Of a stretch of DNA of 64,000 nucleotides, positions 24,638 through 33,389 are shown piece by piece. The stretch is from NCBI GenBank assembly GCA_963799045.1, contig CAWCVN010000005.1:248001-312000 (forward strand), in the 5' to 3' direction. The notes below the pieces were generated by a model. It was not told the origin of the DNA and made no database searches. It saw only the letters and a list, made by a program, of their open reading frames with translations. Source of the stretch: DASRSS01 sp963799045. GTDB lineage: Bacteria; Actinomycetota; Actinomycetes; Mycobacteriales; Jatrophihabitantaceae. Numbering within the stretch: the stretch's first letter is position 1; the number at the start of each line of letters is the position of its first letter. A program made the position numbers and the translations under genes.

Positions 24638-25143
24638 GCCGACCGCCCGGCGAGCCGCGTTGGAGCGCCTCCCGGATCCTGTTCGTCGCCGGCGTCGTCG
24701 TCGCGATCGCCGCCATCGCCAGCTGGGTGCTGACCCTGGGCTCGGGCACCGGCAGCCAGAGTGGCGGCACCTGTCGAGTCCCCGCTCACGCGAGCGGTGG
24801 TACCGAGCCGGTACCACCGCTGATCGCCAGCGTCGCGACCCCCCTCGGCGCGCCCGACGCATCATTCACCCGCAGCTCGGGCTCGGTCACGGTGTACGGC
24901 TTCTGCTTCGACGTCGTCGACGGCAGCCAGCTCGCCCCGATCGTGCAGCGGCTGCGCGCCCTGCCCTACGACCTCACCCCCGGCAGCAACCCGACCGAGC
25001 AGCTGAACTTCACCGGCAACGGCCAGCGGCCCTACGGCGTCAGCATCAGCGTGGACGGCACGCTGGACGTCTCGCACCCCGTCGCCGGGACGAAGGGCAG
25101 CCTGTCGATCGTGTGGAGCGACGACAAGCTGCCACCGGGCTGA
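24634..25143 (+). CDS. Membrane-anchored hypothetical protein
   Basis: A 169-residue protein with a short basic, Pro/Arg-rich N-terminus, one membrane segment (SRILFVAGVVVAIAAIASWV, about residues 13-33) and an extracytoplasmic domain of about 130 residues with two Cys (GGTCRVPA, YGFCFDVV). Function unknown. Its GTG overlaps the AraC-relic stop by 4 bp (GTGA), so the two were translationally coupled. It converges on the aldehyde dehydrogenase gene with 7 bp between stops. Confidence 0.65.
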   Translation: MSRPPGEPRWSASRILFVAGVVVAIAAIASWVLTLGSGTGSQSGGTCRVPAHASGGTEPVPPLIASVATPLGAPDASFTRSSGSVTVYGFCFDVVDGSQLAPIVQRLRALPYDLTPGSNPTEQLNFTGNGQRPYGVSISVDGTLDVSHPVAGTKGSLSIVWSDDKLPPG

Positions 25144-25150
25144 GCCGCGG

Positions 25151-26665
25151 CTACGCGCCGCGCCGCTTGGCGTAGCGGAACTTGATGAAGCCGGCCAGCT
25201 TCTTGTACTGGTCGTCCGGGCGCGGGAACGTGGACACTTCCTTGCCCATCTGGAACCGCTTGCGCGTGGTGGCCTTCGCGCAGGTGAACTCGCGCAGGCC
25301 GTCGTCGCCGTGGAAGCGGCCGAAACCGCTGTCGCCGACACCGCCGAAGGGCACCGACGGCATCCCGACGAACGTCAGCACCGAGTTGATCGTGGTGCCG
25401 CCGGCGCGCAGCCGGTCGGCGATCTGGCGGCCACGCTTGGCGGAGAACACCGACGAGCCCAACCCGAAACTCGTCCCGTTCGCCCGGGCGATCGCGTCCT
25501 CGGTGTCGCGCACGGTGTTGATGACGAGCACCGGCCCGAACGTCTCCTCCTGGACCGCCGAGCAGTCCTCGGGAACGTCGACCAGCACGATCGGATCGAT
25601 GTACGGCGGCCGGATCGACTCGAGCCCACCGACCAGCGCCGTCGCGCCGGCGTCGAGGGCTTCGGTCACGTGCCGTCGCACGATGTCGATCTGGCCGGGC
25701 AGTGTCATCGGGCCGTAGTCGGCGCCTGCTTCGAGGCCGACCTTCACCTGCTCGACGCGCGCCTTGACCTTGGCCAGGAACTGGTCGCGCACGGCCTGCG
25801 CTACATACACGCGCTCGACGCACACGCAGCCCTGGCCGGAGTGGAACAACCCGCCCCAGACCACTCCCTCGGCGGCGGCGTCGAGGTCGGCGTCCTCGGC
25901 CACCACCGTGGCGTCCTTACCGCCGAGTTCCAGCAACACCGGCGTGAGGTTCTCGGCACAGGCCGCCATGACCCGCTTACCGGTCGGCACCGAGCCGGTG
26001 AAGGCCAGCTTGTCCACGCCGGACTTGCACAACGCCGACCCGGTCTCGCCGAATCCGGTGATCCAGCTGACCAGCCCTTCGGGGGCGTCCGGGTTGGCCT
26101 TGTGGAACGACTCGACGGCGTAGACGCCGGTCGCGGAGGCGAACTCGCTGGGCTTGACGATGACCGCGTTGCCGGCCGCCAGCGCGTACGCCATGCCGCA
26201 GAACGGGGTGTACAGCGGGAAGTTCCACGGCGCGATCACGCCGACGACGCCGAGCGGCCGGTAGGCGACGCGGGCTTCGAAGTTCACCATCGCGATGCCC
26301 GGGGCCACCCGCCGCTCGTGCAGCACGCGGCGGGCGTGGGCGGCGGCCCAGCGGATGTCCTCCAACGACGCGATGAGCTCGAACTGAACGTCGCCGCGGG
26401 TCTTGCCGGTCTCCTGGTAGCCCAGCTCGCACATCTCGTCGGCGTGCTGGGCCAGCCAGGCCAGCCAGCGGTTCATCCGCTGCTTGCGGCCGGCGAAGCC
26501 GAGTTGTTCCCACCACGTCTGGGCGGCGCGGCCGTTCTCGACGCGCTCGGCGATGTCCTCCGCCGTGTGCACCGGATAGGTGCCGATGTGGGCGCCCGTC
26601 GCGGGGTGGGTCAGGTCGAACGTCTGTACGCCTTCAGTGGCGTTCGGGGTGAGCTGAGCGGTCAC
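25151..26665 (-). CDS. NAD(P)-dependent aldehyde dehydrogenase (succinate-semialdehyde dehydrogenase-like)
   Basis: A 504-residue aldehyde dehydrogenase superfamily enzyme. It shows the cofactor and oxyanion motif GVIAPWNFPLYTP (about 142-154), KPSE near 171, the FTGSVPTGK loop near 222-230, general base E246 in LLELGGKD and catalytic C280 in SGQGCVCVER, plus EETFGPVLVI and PFGGVGDSGFGR. It oxidises an aldehyde to the acid; the substrate is uncertain. The operator-like box 31-49 bp upstream is identical to that of the SDR gene. It lies 73 bp downstream of the acyl-CoA dehydrogenase gene on the same strand. Confidence 0.9.
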   Translation of the reverse strand: MTAQLTPNATEGVQTFDLTHPATGAHIGTYPVHTAEDIAERVENGRAAQTWWEQLGFAGRKQRMNRWLAWLAQHADEMCELGYQETGKTRGDVQFELIASLEDIRWAAAHARRVLHERRVAPGIAMVNFEARVAYRPLGVVGVIAPWNFPLYTPFCGMAYALAAGNAVIVKPSEFASATGVYAVESFHKANPDAPEGLVSWITGFGETGSALCKSGVDKLAFTGSVPTGKRVMAACAENLTPVLLELGGKDATVVAEDADLDAAAEGVVWGGLFHSGQGCVCVERVYVAQAVRDQFLAKVKARVEQVKVGLEAGADYGPMTLPGQIDIVRRHVTEALDAGATALVGGLESIRPPYIDPIVLVDVPEDCSAVQEETFGPVLVINTVRDTEDAIARANGTSFGLGSSVFSAKRGRQIADRLRAGGTTINSVLTFVGMPSVPFGGVGDSGFGRFHGDDGLREFTCAKATTRKRFQMGKEVSTFPRPDDQYKKLAGFIKFRYAKRRGA

Positions 26666-26695
26666 GATTGCCGTCCTCGTCCGAGTCGTTCAAAC

Positions 26696-26714
26696 GAGAA
26701 CACGTTACAGTTTC
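26696..26714 (-). promoter_or_regulatory. KstR-like operator upstream of the aldehyde dehydrogenase gene
   Basis: The same 19-nt string as at 24172-24190, located 31 bp before the start codon and between the acyl-CoA dehydrogenase stop and this gene, so the aldehyde dehydrogenase probably has its own regulated promoter. Confidence 0.55.
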
Positions 26715-26738
26715 TGGCGGCGGACCGCGACCCCCCGG

Positions 26739-27902
26739 CTACAGGAACCGGGAGATGATCTCCTTCATGATCTCGTTCGTGCCGCCGTAGATCTTCTGGA
26801 TCCGCGAGTCGGTGTAGATCTTCGAGATCGGGTACTCCTGCATGTAGCCGTAGCCGCCGAAGAGCTGCAGGCACTCGTCGGCGACGTCGCACTGCGCCTG
26901 GGTCAGCCACCACTTCGCCATCGACGCCGTGGCGATGTCCAGCTCGCCGGCGAGGTGCTTGGCGACGCAGTCGTCGAGGAACACCCGGGCGATCTTCGCC
27001 GTGGTGGCGACCTCCGCGAGCTTGAACTTGGTGTTCTGGAAGCCGAAGACCGGCTTGCCGAACGCGTGCCGCTCCTTGGTGTACTTCAGCGTCTCGGCCA
27101 GGGTCACCTCGATCGTCGCCACCGCGGCCACGGCGAGCACCAGCCGCTCTTGCTGAAGCTGCTGCATCAGCTGGACGAAGCCTTGACCCTCCGCCTCGCC
27201 CAGCAGGTTCGACACCGGGACGCGCACGCCGTCGAAGAACAGCTCCGCGGTGTCCTGGCCGTGCTGGCCGATCTTCTTCAGCACCCGCCCGCGGGAGAAC
27301 CCGCCGCCGTCCTCGACCGCCTCGGTCTCCACGGCGATCAGCGAGATCCCCGCGGCCTGGTTGTCCGGGTCGGTCTTCGCCACGGTCAGGACGAGGTTCG
27401 CGAGCAGGCCGTTGGAGATGAATGTCTTCGAACCGTCGAGGACGTATTCGTCCCCGGCCTCGGTCTTGATCGCCTTCGTCTTGACGCTCTGCAGGTCCGA
27501 GCCGGTACCGGGCTCGGTCATCGCGATCGCGCCGATCATCTCGCCGCTGGCCAGCTTCGGCAGCCAGCGGCGCTTCTGGTCCTCGGTCCCGTAGTTGAGC
27601 ACGTAGTGCGCCACGATCGTGCTGTGTACGGCCGTGCCGAGGCTGCCGGCTCCGGCCCGCACCTGCTCCTCGGCGATCACAGCCTCGTGCGCGAACGTCC
27701 CGCCACCGCCGCCGTACTCCTCGGGGACAGACGGGCACAGCAGGCCGAGCGATCCGGCCTTCGCCCACACCTCGCGATCGACATGCTGTTGTTCGGCCCA
27801 GCGCTGCTCGTGCGGCGCGCACTCCTTCTCGAAGAACGTTCGGGCGAGGTCGCGGAACGCCTCGATGTCGTCGTTGCTCCAGGCTGGACGCGCTGCATGC
27901 AT
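26739..27902 (-). CDS. Acyl-CoA dehydrogenase (FadE, LCAD-like)
   Basis: A 387-residue FAD-dependent acyl-CoA dehydrogenase catalysing alpha,beta-dehydrogenation of an acyl-CoA. The first signature AIAMTEPGTGSDLQS (about 125-139), the FAD-site segment KTFISNG and the second signature LQLFGGYGYMQEYPI are present. The C-terminal motif reads IYGGTNEIMKEII: the Glu that is the base in MCAD-type YEGT enzymes is Gly here, as in LCAD-like enzymes, so the likely base is E252 in QQERLVLA. It lies 56 bp after the alpha/beta hydrolase gene on the same strand. Confidence 0.92.
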   Translation of the reverse strand: MHAARPAWSNDDIEAFRDLARTFFEKECAPHEQRWAEQQHVDREVWAKAGSLGLLCPSVPEEYGGGGGTFAHEAVIAEEQVRAGAGSLGTAVHSTIVAHYVLNYGTEDQKRRWLPKLASGEMIGAIAMTEPGTGSDLQSVKTKAIKTEAGDEYVLDGSKTFISNGLLANLVLTVAKTDPDNQAAGISLIAVETEAVEDGGGFSRGRVLKKIGQHGQDTAELFFDGVRVPVSNLLGEAEGQGFVQLMQQLQQERLVLAVAAVATIEVTLAETLKYTKERHAFGKPVFGFQNTKFKLAEVATTAKIARVFLDDCVAKHLAGELDIATASMAKWWLTQAQCDVADECLQLFGGYGYMQEYPISKIYTDSRIQKIYGGTNEIMKEIISRFL

Positions 27903-27958
27903 TAGGGGGCCTCTCGGTCGGTCGTGCCCCGACTCTATGTCCCGACCGCGCTGAGGAC

Positions 27959-28822
27959 CTACGAGCCGGCCGCGCGCATCACGTCACCCGAACGCGCACC
28001 ACGGGACGTGGCGGCGGGCAGGGCGAGGAACGGCAGCAACGTGGCCAGCAGCCGGTCGGGGGCATCCAGCTGCGGACAGTGCCCGCAACCGTCGAGGACG
28101 ACCGATCCCCTCCGGCCACGGGCGTGCCGGCTCGGCACCAGCCGGTCGTGCCGTCCCCACAGCTGCAGGACGGGCACGTCGCAGCCGGCGAGCACCCGGT
28201 CCAGGCGCAGGGCGCCCAGCTCGCGCAGCAACTGGCGGGCGATGGCGCCGAGCCCGAACAGGCGCTGCTTGTCCCGGTAGACGTCGCAGTAGCCACGCAC
28301 GGCCCTCGGGTCGATCGTGCCGGGGCGCGGGCTGGCCGCGTGGGCGTAGATCCAGCCGAAACCGCGCTGCAGGACGGCCGCGGGAACGGGAGCGAGGCCG
28401 ACCCGCAGGGCGGTGACGGCCGGGCGGGCGGCGGCCGCGCGCCAGGCCATCGGGACGGCCGAGAGACCGGGCATGCCGATCAGCGCGATCCGATCGGTGC
28501 GCTCGGGGTACCGCCCGGCGAACATCGCGGCCACGCAACCGCCCATGGAGTTGCCGACGACGCGCACCGGGTCGTCGATGCCGATCTCGTCCAGCACCTC
28601 GGCCACGATGTCCGCGTAGCCGCCGACGAGCGGGGCGGTCCACGGCCGGGTGCTGCGTCCGTGCCCGGGCAGATCCAGGGCGAGGACCCGATACTGCGTG
28701 GCCAGTGCGGGCACCACACGGTGCCAGGTGCTGGCGTTGTCGGAGAAGCCGTGCAGCAGTACGACGGTCTCGGCCGAGTCACCTGTTACCTCGACGTGCA
28801 CCCCATCGACGTCCATGTCCAC
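27959..28822 (-). CDS. Alpha/beta-fold hydrolase
   Basis: A 287-residue alpha/beta hydrolase. The oxyanion-region motif VVLLHGFSDNASTWHRV, the nucleophile elbow GNSMGG with S92, the acidic residue in LWGRHDRLVP and the catalytic His in DGCGHCPQLD form a complete triad. The substrate is unknown; in this neighbourhood (acyl-CoA dehydrogenase, aldehyde dehydrogenase, SDR) an ester or C-C bond hydrolase of a lipid or ring-cleavage pathway is plausible. The start may be GTG 28822 or ATG 28816. Confidence 0.85.
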   Translation of the reverse strand: MDMDVDGVHVEVTGDSAETVVLLHGFSDNASTWHRVVPALATQYRVLALDLPGHGRSTRPWTAPLVGGYADIVAEVLDEIGIDDPVRVVGNSMGGCVAAMFAGRYPERTDRIALIGMPGLSAVPMAWRAAAARPAVTALRVGLAPVPAAVLQRGFGWIYAHAASPRPGTIDPRAVRGYCDVYRDKQRLFGLGAIARQLLRELGALRLDRVLAGCDVPVLQLWGRHDRLVPSRHARGRRGSVVLDGCGHCPQLDAPDRLLATLLPFLALPAATSRGARSGDVMRAAGS

Positions 28823-28870
28823 GTGATCGGTCTACCCGCATACGGGCATGAGCACGCGCAGGACACGCGT

Positions 28871-30322
28871 TCAGCTCATGGCAGCACGCAGGCGCGCCAG
28901 CGACCGCTCCCGGCCGAGCATCTGCATCGACTCGAACAGGGGCAGCGAGCTCGGCGAGCCGGTGAGGGCCACGTACAACGGCCGGAACGCCTGCTTGGGC
29001 TTCAGCCCGAGGCCGTCGTCGAGCAGTGCGACGTTCAGCGCCTCGTGCACCGGGTCGGCACGCCAGTCCGTCACCGCCTCCAGGGCGGGCACGGCGGCCG
29101 CCAGCACCGCCTGGGCCGCCTCGTCGAGGTACTTGGCCGCCACCTCGTCATCGACGGTGAACTCCGCATCGTCGACCAGCAGGAACCGAACGAGTTCCAC
29201 GGCGCGACCGAACGTGTCCGCACGGGTCTGCACGAGCGGCACGACGGCGGCAACGAGTTCGGCGTCGTTTCGCAAGGCCGCCACGTCGAGGTAGCCGGCC
29301 AGGCGCCGGCCGTAGTCAGCGGGGTCCAGCATGCGCATGTGCGTGGCGTTGATCGCCAGGCACTTCTTGGGGTCGAACCGGGCCGGGCTGGCCTTCACGT
29401 CGTGGACGTCGAAGGCCTCGACCAGCTCCTCGGGCGTGAACACGTCGCGGTCCTCGGCGATGGACCAGCCCAGCAGCGCGATGTAGTTGACCAGCCCTTC
29501 AGGTAGGTAGCCCGCCTCGCGGTACCCGAGCAGGTTCGACTCGGGGTCGCGCTTGGACAGCTTCTTGTTGCCCTGGCCCATCACATACGGCAGGTGCCCG
29601 AACACCGGCACCGACTCGGCGACGCCGATCTCGATCAGCGCCCGGTACAGCGCGATCTGCCGTGGTGTGGAGGAGAGCAGGTCCTCGCCGCGAAGTACGT
29701 GCGTGATCTTCATCAGCGCGTCGTCGACCGGGTTGACCAGCGGGTACAGCGGTTCGCCGTTGCCCCGGACGACGACGAAGTCGGGCACCGTGCCGGCGGC
29801 GAACCTGACCTCACCGCGCACCAGGTCGTCCCAGCTGATGTCCTCGTCGGGCATCCGCAGCCGCAGCACGGGCACGCGGCCCTCGGCACGGAACGCCGCC
29901 TTCTGCTCATCGGTGAGATCGCGGTCGAAGTTGTCGTAACCCAGCTTGGGATCCCGACCGGCGGCGCGGTGGCGAGCCTCGATCTCCTCGGCCGAGGAGA
30001 ACGACTCGTAGACATGCCCGCCCGCGACGAGCTTGGCCACGACGTCTCGGTAGACCTCGAGCCGCTCGCTTTGCCGGTACGGCCCGTAGGGACCGCCGAT
30101 CTGCGGCCCCTCGTCCCAGCTCATGCCCAGCCACCGCAGCGAGTCGACCAACTGCAGGTAGGACTCCTCGGTGTCGCGCGCGGAGTCGGTGTCCTCGATG
30201 CGGAAGACGAAGGTGCCGCCGAGGTGGCGTGCGTAAGCCCAGTTGAACAGCGCGGTACGGGCCATGCCGACGTGCGGGTTTCCCGTCGGCGACGGGCAGA
30301 ACCGGAGCCGCGGCGCGGTCAC
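28871..30322 (-). CDS. gltX: Glutamyl-tRNA synthetase
   Basis: A 483-residue class Ic aminoacyl-tRNA synthetase that charges tRNA-Glu (and, with GatCAB encoded at the right of this window, probably tRNA-Gln by misacylation and amidation). It has the HIGH-type motif in RFCPSPTGNPHVGMARTALF, the family segment FRIEDTDSARD, the tRNA-binding region YPLVNPVDDALMKITHVLRG and the KMSKS-type loop NKKLSKRDPES. GTG 30322 overlaps the stop of the FAH-family gene by 4 bp, so the two are an operon. The much longer open frame to 31183 is not coding upstream. Confidence 0.95.
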   Translation of the reverse strand: MTAPRLRFCPSPTGNPHVGMARTALFNWAYARHLGGTFVFRIEDTDSARDTEESYLQLVDSLRWLGMSWDEGPQIGGPYGPYRQSERLEVYRDVVAKLVAGGHVYESFSSAEEIEARHRAAGRDPKLGYDNFDRDLTDEQKAAFRAEGRVPVLRLRMPDEDISWDDLVRGEVRFAAGTVPDFVVVRGNGEPLYPLVNPVDDALMKITHVLRGEDLLSSTPRQIALYRALIEIGVAESVPVFGHLPYVMGQGNKKLSKRDPESNLLGYREAGYLPEGLVNYIALLGWSIAEDRDVFTPEELVEAFDVHDVKASPARFDPKKCLAINATHMRMLDPADYGRRLAGYLDVAALRNDAELVAAVVPLVQTRADTFGRAVELVRFLLVDDAEFTVDDEVAAKYLDEAAQAVLAAAVPALEAVTDWRADPVHEALNVALLDDGLGLKPKQAFRPLYVALTGSPSSLPLFESMQMLGRERSLARLRAAMS

Positions 30323-31116
30323 TTGTCGATCACCGGATTGGTCAGCGTGCCTATTCCCTCGATCTCGACACTCACGGTGTCTCCCGCCTTGATCGGCCCG
30401 ACGCCGGCCGGCGTTCCGGTGAGGATCACGTCCCCCGGAAGCAGCGTCATGACCCCGGACATGAACTCGATCAGGGTTGCCACGTCGTGGATCATCTGCG
30501 ACGTCCGGCCGTCCTGGCGGACCTCGCCGTTCACCGACGCGGTGACGCGCAGGTCGCTCGGATCGAGGACCGTCTCGATCCACGGCCCGATCGGGCAGAA
30601 CGAGTCGTGGCCCTTGCCGCGGGTGAATTGCCCGTCGGCCTTCTGCTGGTCTCGCGCGGTGACGTCGTTGCCGCAGGTGTATCCGAGCACGTAGGACAGC
30701 GCGTCGTCGCGGCCGACGTCGCGGGCCGGGCGCCCGATCACGACGGCGAGCTCGGCCTCGTGGTCGACACGGTCGGATTTCGGCAACCGGATCGCGTCGC
30801 CGGTGCCGATCACCGCGGTCGACGGCTTGAGGAAGATCACCGGCGACGGCGGCGCCTCGCCACCCATCTCCCGGGCGTGGTCGGCGTAGTTCTTGCCGAC
30901 CGCCACCACCTTGCTGGGCAGGATCGGCGCGACAAGGCGAACGTCGGGCAGCGCCCACCGGTCGCCGGTGAACCGGATGGGGCCGAACGGGTGCTCCTCG
31001 ATGGCCGCGACGGTCAGGGCGTCCGGGGCGGCGTCGGCGGGTCCTTCGACCGCGCCCCAGAGCATGCCGGCGGCCGCGGTGGCAGATCCGGGATGGACGA
31101 AACGAGCGATGCGCAC
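30319..31116 (-). CDS. Fumarylacetoacetate hydrolase (FAH) family protein
   Basis: A 265-residue FAH-family protein. The core begins KVVAVGKNYADHAREMGG, then PVIFLKPSTAVIGTGD, the metal-binding acidic pair in VDHEAELAVVIG, GYTCGNDVTARD, QQKADGQFTRGKGHDSFCPI (in part: RGKGHDSFCPIGPW) and TGTPAGVGPIKAGDTV. Such enzymes hydrolyse or decarboxylate beta-diketo or oxaloacetate-type acids. It directly precedes gltX with a GTGA overlap, a pairing also seen in other actinobacteria. GTG 31116 gives the usual N-terminus VRIARFVHPG. Confidence 0.9.
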   Translation of the reverse strand: MRIARFVHPGSATAAAGMLWGAVEGPADAAPDALTVAAIEEHPFGPIRFTGDRWALPDVRLVAPILPSKVVAVGKNYADHAREMGGEAPPSPVIFLKPSTAVIGTGDAIRLPKSDRVDHEAELAVVIGRPARDVGRDDALSYVLGYTCGNDVTARDQQKADGQFTRGKGHDSFCPIGPWIETVLDPSDLRVTASVNGEVRQDGRTSQMIHDVATLIEFMSGVMTLLPGDVILTGTPAGVGPIKAGDTVSVEIEGIGTLTNPVIDK

Positions 31117-31147
31117 AGGGGTCAACGTTACCGCCGGAGCCATCGCG

Positions 31148-31153
31148 CATAAT
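31148..31153 (+). promoter_or_regulatory. Candidate -10 box (leaderless) for the His/Cys-rich membrane protein
   Basis: CATAAT, close to TATAAT, ends 7 nt before GTG 31161 and no ribosome binding site lies between. Confidence 0.45.
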
Positions 31154-31160
31154 TCGGTGT

Positions 31161-31640
31161 GTGAGTTCCGCCCTGTCGACCATCGCTCCCGCTCAGCGCC
31201 GCCGTGCCGCGGCCACCCTCGGGCTGTTCGCGATGCTGTTCCTCGCCGTCGGTGCGGTCGCGTTCAGCGGTGGTCCGGACCTCACCGTTCACATCTTCGG
31301 GATCATCGCGCTGGTCACCGCCGCGCTGCTCGTGCTCATGGCTTGGGGTCTGGCGCACAGTGTCAAGGTCGATGCGGCTGCCGCCCGGGCCGCGGCTGCC
31401 GACGCCGACCTGGACGCGGCCATCGCGCAGGCGCTGAGCGAGCACGACGGGGCGAGCTGCGGGTGCGGGCACGACCACGGGGCTCCCTCGCAGGCGGGGG
31501 GGCCGGCGCACCGGCAGGTCACGGAATCCTGCGACCACGACGGCACGGGCACCCGGTGCGACCACAGCTGCGACACCTGCGCCCTGGCCGCCCTGCGCCC
31601 CTCCCCCACAACCCCGAGGGCAGAGCGTCTGCAGGGGTAG
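31161..31640 (+). CDS. Small membrane protein with His/Cys-rich cytoplasmic tail
   Basis: A 159-residue protein with two membrane segments (TLGLFAMLFLAVGAVAF and FGIIALVTAALLVLMAWG, about residues 19-66), an Ala-rich helix, and a C-terminal tail of about 60 residues dense in potential metal ligands: CGCGHDHG, a second cluster CDHD and CDHSCDTC, ending TPRAERLQG. The tail could bind Zn, Ni, Co or a similar metal. Function unknown. It is divergent from the FAH-gltX operon and appears to be leaderless. Confidence 0.72.
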   Translation: MSSALSTIAPAQRRRAAATLGLFAMLFLAVGAVAFSGGPDLTVHIFGIIALVTAALLVLMAWGLAHSVKVDAAAARAAAADADLDAAIAQALSEHDGASCGCGHDHGAPSQAGGPAHRQVTESCDHDGTGTRCDHSCDTCALAALRPSPTTPRAERLQG

Positions 31641-31676
31641 GCCCGCAACGCGATGAACCCTCGGTCGAACGCCCAC

Positions 31677-33275
31677 CTAGCGCGGATCAGGTAACAGCCC
31701 GTACCTGACCGCGTCGTGCAGGGCCAGCCAGGAGGCCTCGATCACGTTCGCGTGCACGCCCACGGTGGTCCACTCGCGCTGGTGGTCGGTCGTCTCGATG
31801 AGCACGCGGGTGACCGCGTCGGTCCCGCCGCGCGTTCCATCGGCGCCCTGCCGCGGCATGATCCGCACCTTGTAGTCGCTCAGCTCGAGTTCGGCCAGGC
31901 GCGGGAACACCGAAACGAGTGCTTTGCGCAGCGCGCGGTCCAGCGCGTTCACCGGGCCGTTGCCCTCCTCGGTGGAGATCACGCGCTCCCCGCCGGCGAT
32001 CACCTTCACCGTCGCCTCGCTGACCATCGCGCCGTCCTCGCGGCGGTCGATGATCACGCGGTACGACTCGACGGTGAACGGCTCCTCGCGGTTGTCCCCC
32101 AGCTCGTCGCGCAGCAGCAGCTCGAAGGACGCGTCTGCGGCTTCGTACGACCAGCCCTCTGCCTCGCGTTGCTTGACGGCCTCGACGACCTTGCTGACGA
32201 CGTCCGGCCGCGAGGTGACGTCCACGCCCAGCTCGGCGGACTTCAACTCGACCGAGGCGCGGCCGGCCATCTCGGTGACCAGGATCCGCTGGTCGTTGCC
32301 GACCACCGCGGGGTCGAGATGGTTGTACATCAGGGGCGCGACCTTGATCGCCGAGGCGTGCAGGCCCGCCTTGTGCGCGAACGCGGCCGCACCGACGTAG
32401 GGCGCGTGGGTGTCCGGCGCCAGGTTCGCGATCTCGGCGATCGCGTGCGAGACGCGCTGCATCTCGGTCAGGCATCCGTCGGGCAGGACGTCCATACCCA
32501 TCTTGGTGACCAGCCCGCCGACGACCGAGAACAGGTTGGCGTTGCCCGCACGCTCGCCGTAGCCGTTCGCGGTGCCCTGGGCGTGTGTCGCACCGGCATC
32601 CACGGCGGCCAGCGTGTTGGCGACCGCACAGCCCGTGTCGTCCTGGGTGTGGATCCCGAGCCGGATGCCGACGCGACGCTTCACGTCCGACACCACGTCG
32701 TGCACGCCCATGGGCAGCATGCCGCCGTTGGTGTCGCACAGGACGCCGACGTCGGCGCCCGCCTCCGCCGCGACGTCGAGCAGGCGCACACCGTAGTTGC
32801 GGTCGAGCTTGTAGCCGTCGAAGAAGTGCTCGCAGTCGACGAAGACCCGACGGCCCTCGGCCCGCAGGAATGCGACCGTGTCGCGCACCATCGCGAGGTT
32901 CTCGTCCAACGTCGTGTGCAGTGCATCGGTGACGTGCCACACCGACGACTTGGCGACCAGGCACACCACCGGGGTGCGGGCCGCGAGCAGCGCCTTGACC
33001 TGCGGGTCGTCCTGTACCTTGCGGCCGGCCTTGCGGGTCGAGCCGAACGCGACGAGCTGGGCATGCTTGAGCTCGAGTTCGCCGTCGGCCGCCCGGGCGA
33101 AGAACTCGGTGTCCTTGGGCAGCGCCCCCGGCCAGCCACCCTCGATGAAGCCGACGCCGAACTCGTCCAACAGGCGCGCGACGGCCAGCTTGTCCGCGAC
33201 GGAGTACGTGATGCCCTCACGCTGGGCGCCGTCACGCAGCGTGGTGTCGAAGACGTGGAATTCGTCGGTCTGCAT
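31677..33275 (-). CDS. cimA: (R)-citramalate synthase
   Basis: A 532-residue member of the isopropylmalate/citramalate synthase family. The catalytic domain opens DTTLRDGAQREGITYSVADK; metal ligands lie in the HTQDDTGCAVAN and GTANGYGERAGN segments. The C-terminal third (from about residue 400) is the LeuA-type regulatory domain that binds the feedback amino acid. The length and domain order fit CimA, which condenses pyruvate and acetyl-CoA to citramalate, a threonine-independent entry to isoleucine. Expression is probably controlled by the leader peptide and terminator at 33334-33452. RBS AAAGGA precedes the ATG. Confidence 0.87.
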   Translation of the reverse strand: MQTDEFHVFDTTLRDGAQREGITYSVADKLAVARLLDEFGVGFIEGGWPGALPKDTEFFARAADGELELKHAQLVAFGSTRKAGRKVQDDPQVKALLAARTPVVCLVAKSSVWHVTDALHTTLDENLAMVRDTVAFLRAEGRRVFVDCEHFFDGYKLDRNYGVRLLDVAAEAGADVGVLCDTNGGMLPMGVHDVVSDVKRRVGIRLGIHTQDDTGCAVANTLAAVDAGATHAQGTANGYGERAGNANLFSVVGGLVTKMGMDVLPDGCLTEMQRVSHAIAEIANLAPDTHAPYVGAAAFAHKAGLHASAIKVAPLMYNHLDPAVVGNDQRILVTEMAGRASVELKSAELGVDVTSRPDVVSKVVEAVKQREAEGWSYEAADASFELLLRDELGDNREEPFTVESYRVIIDRREDGAMVSEATVKVIAGGERVISTEEGNGPVNALDRALRKALVSVFPRLAELELSDYKVRIMPRQGADGTRGGTDAVTRVLIETTDHQREWTTVGVHANVIEASWLALHDAVRYGLLPDPR

Positions 33276-33333
33276 CGTGATTGTCCTTTGTCGGCTGTCC
33301 GGTTGAGGCGGCCGGTCCCTGCACCAAACAAAA

Positions 33334-33358
33334 GACCCCCCGCGGGGTGCGGAGGGTC
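33334..33358 (-). terminator. Attenuator terminator in the cimA leader
   Basis: On the minus strand a 10-bp stem (GACCCTCCGC with GCGGGGGGTC, one T-G pair) and ACCCC loop, followed by TTTTGTTT. It lies between the leader peptide and cimA, so it acts before the gene. An 11-bp hairpin (33359-33369 with 33381-33391) just upstream overlaps the leader stop codon and could form the alternative structure. Confidence 0.82.
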
Positions 33359-33389
33359 AGCGCGTCGGAGTGGAGCCGGTTCCGACGCG

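Noticed and set aside
25310..26758. 482-codon plus-strand open frame
   Set aside because: Antisense shadow of the aldehyde dehydrogenase gene.
30323..31183. Upstream part of the 770-codon frame that contains gltX
   Set aside because: It overlaps the FAH-family gene in another frame and has no similarity; gltX starts at GTG 30322.
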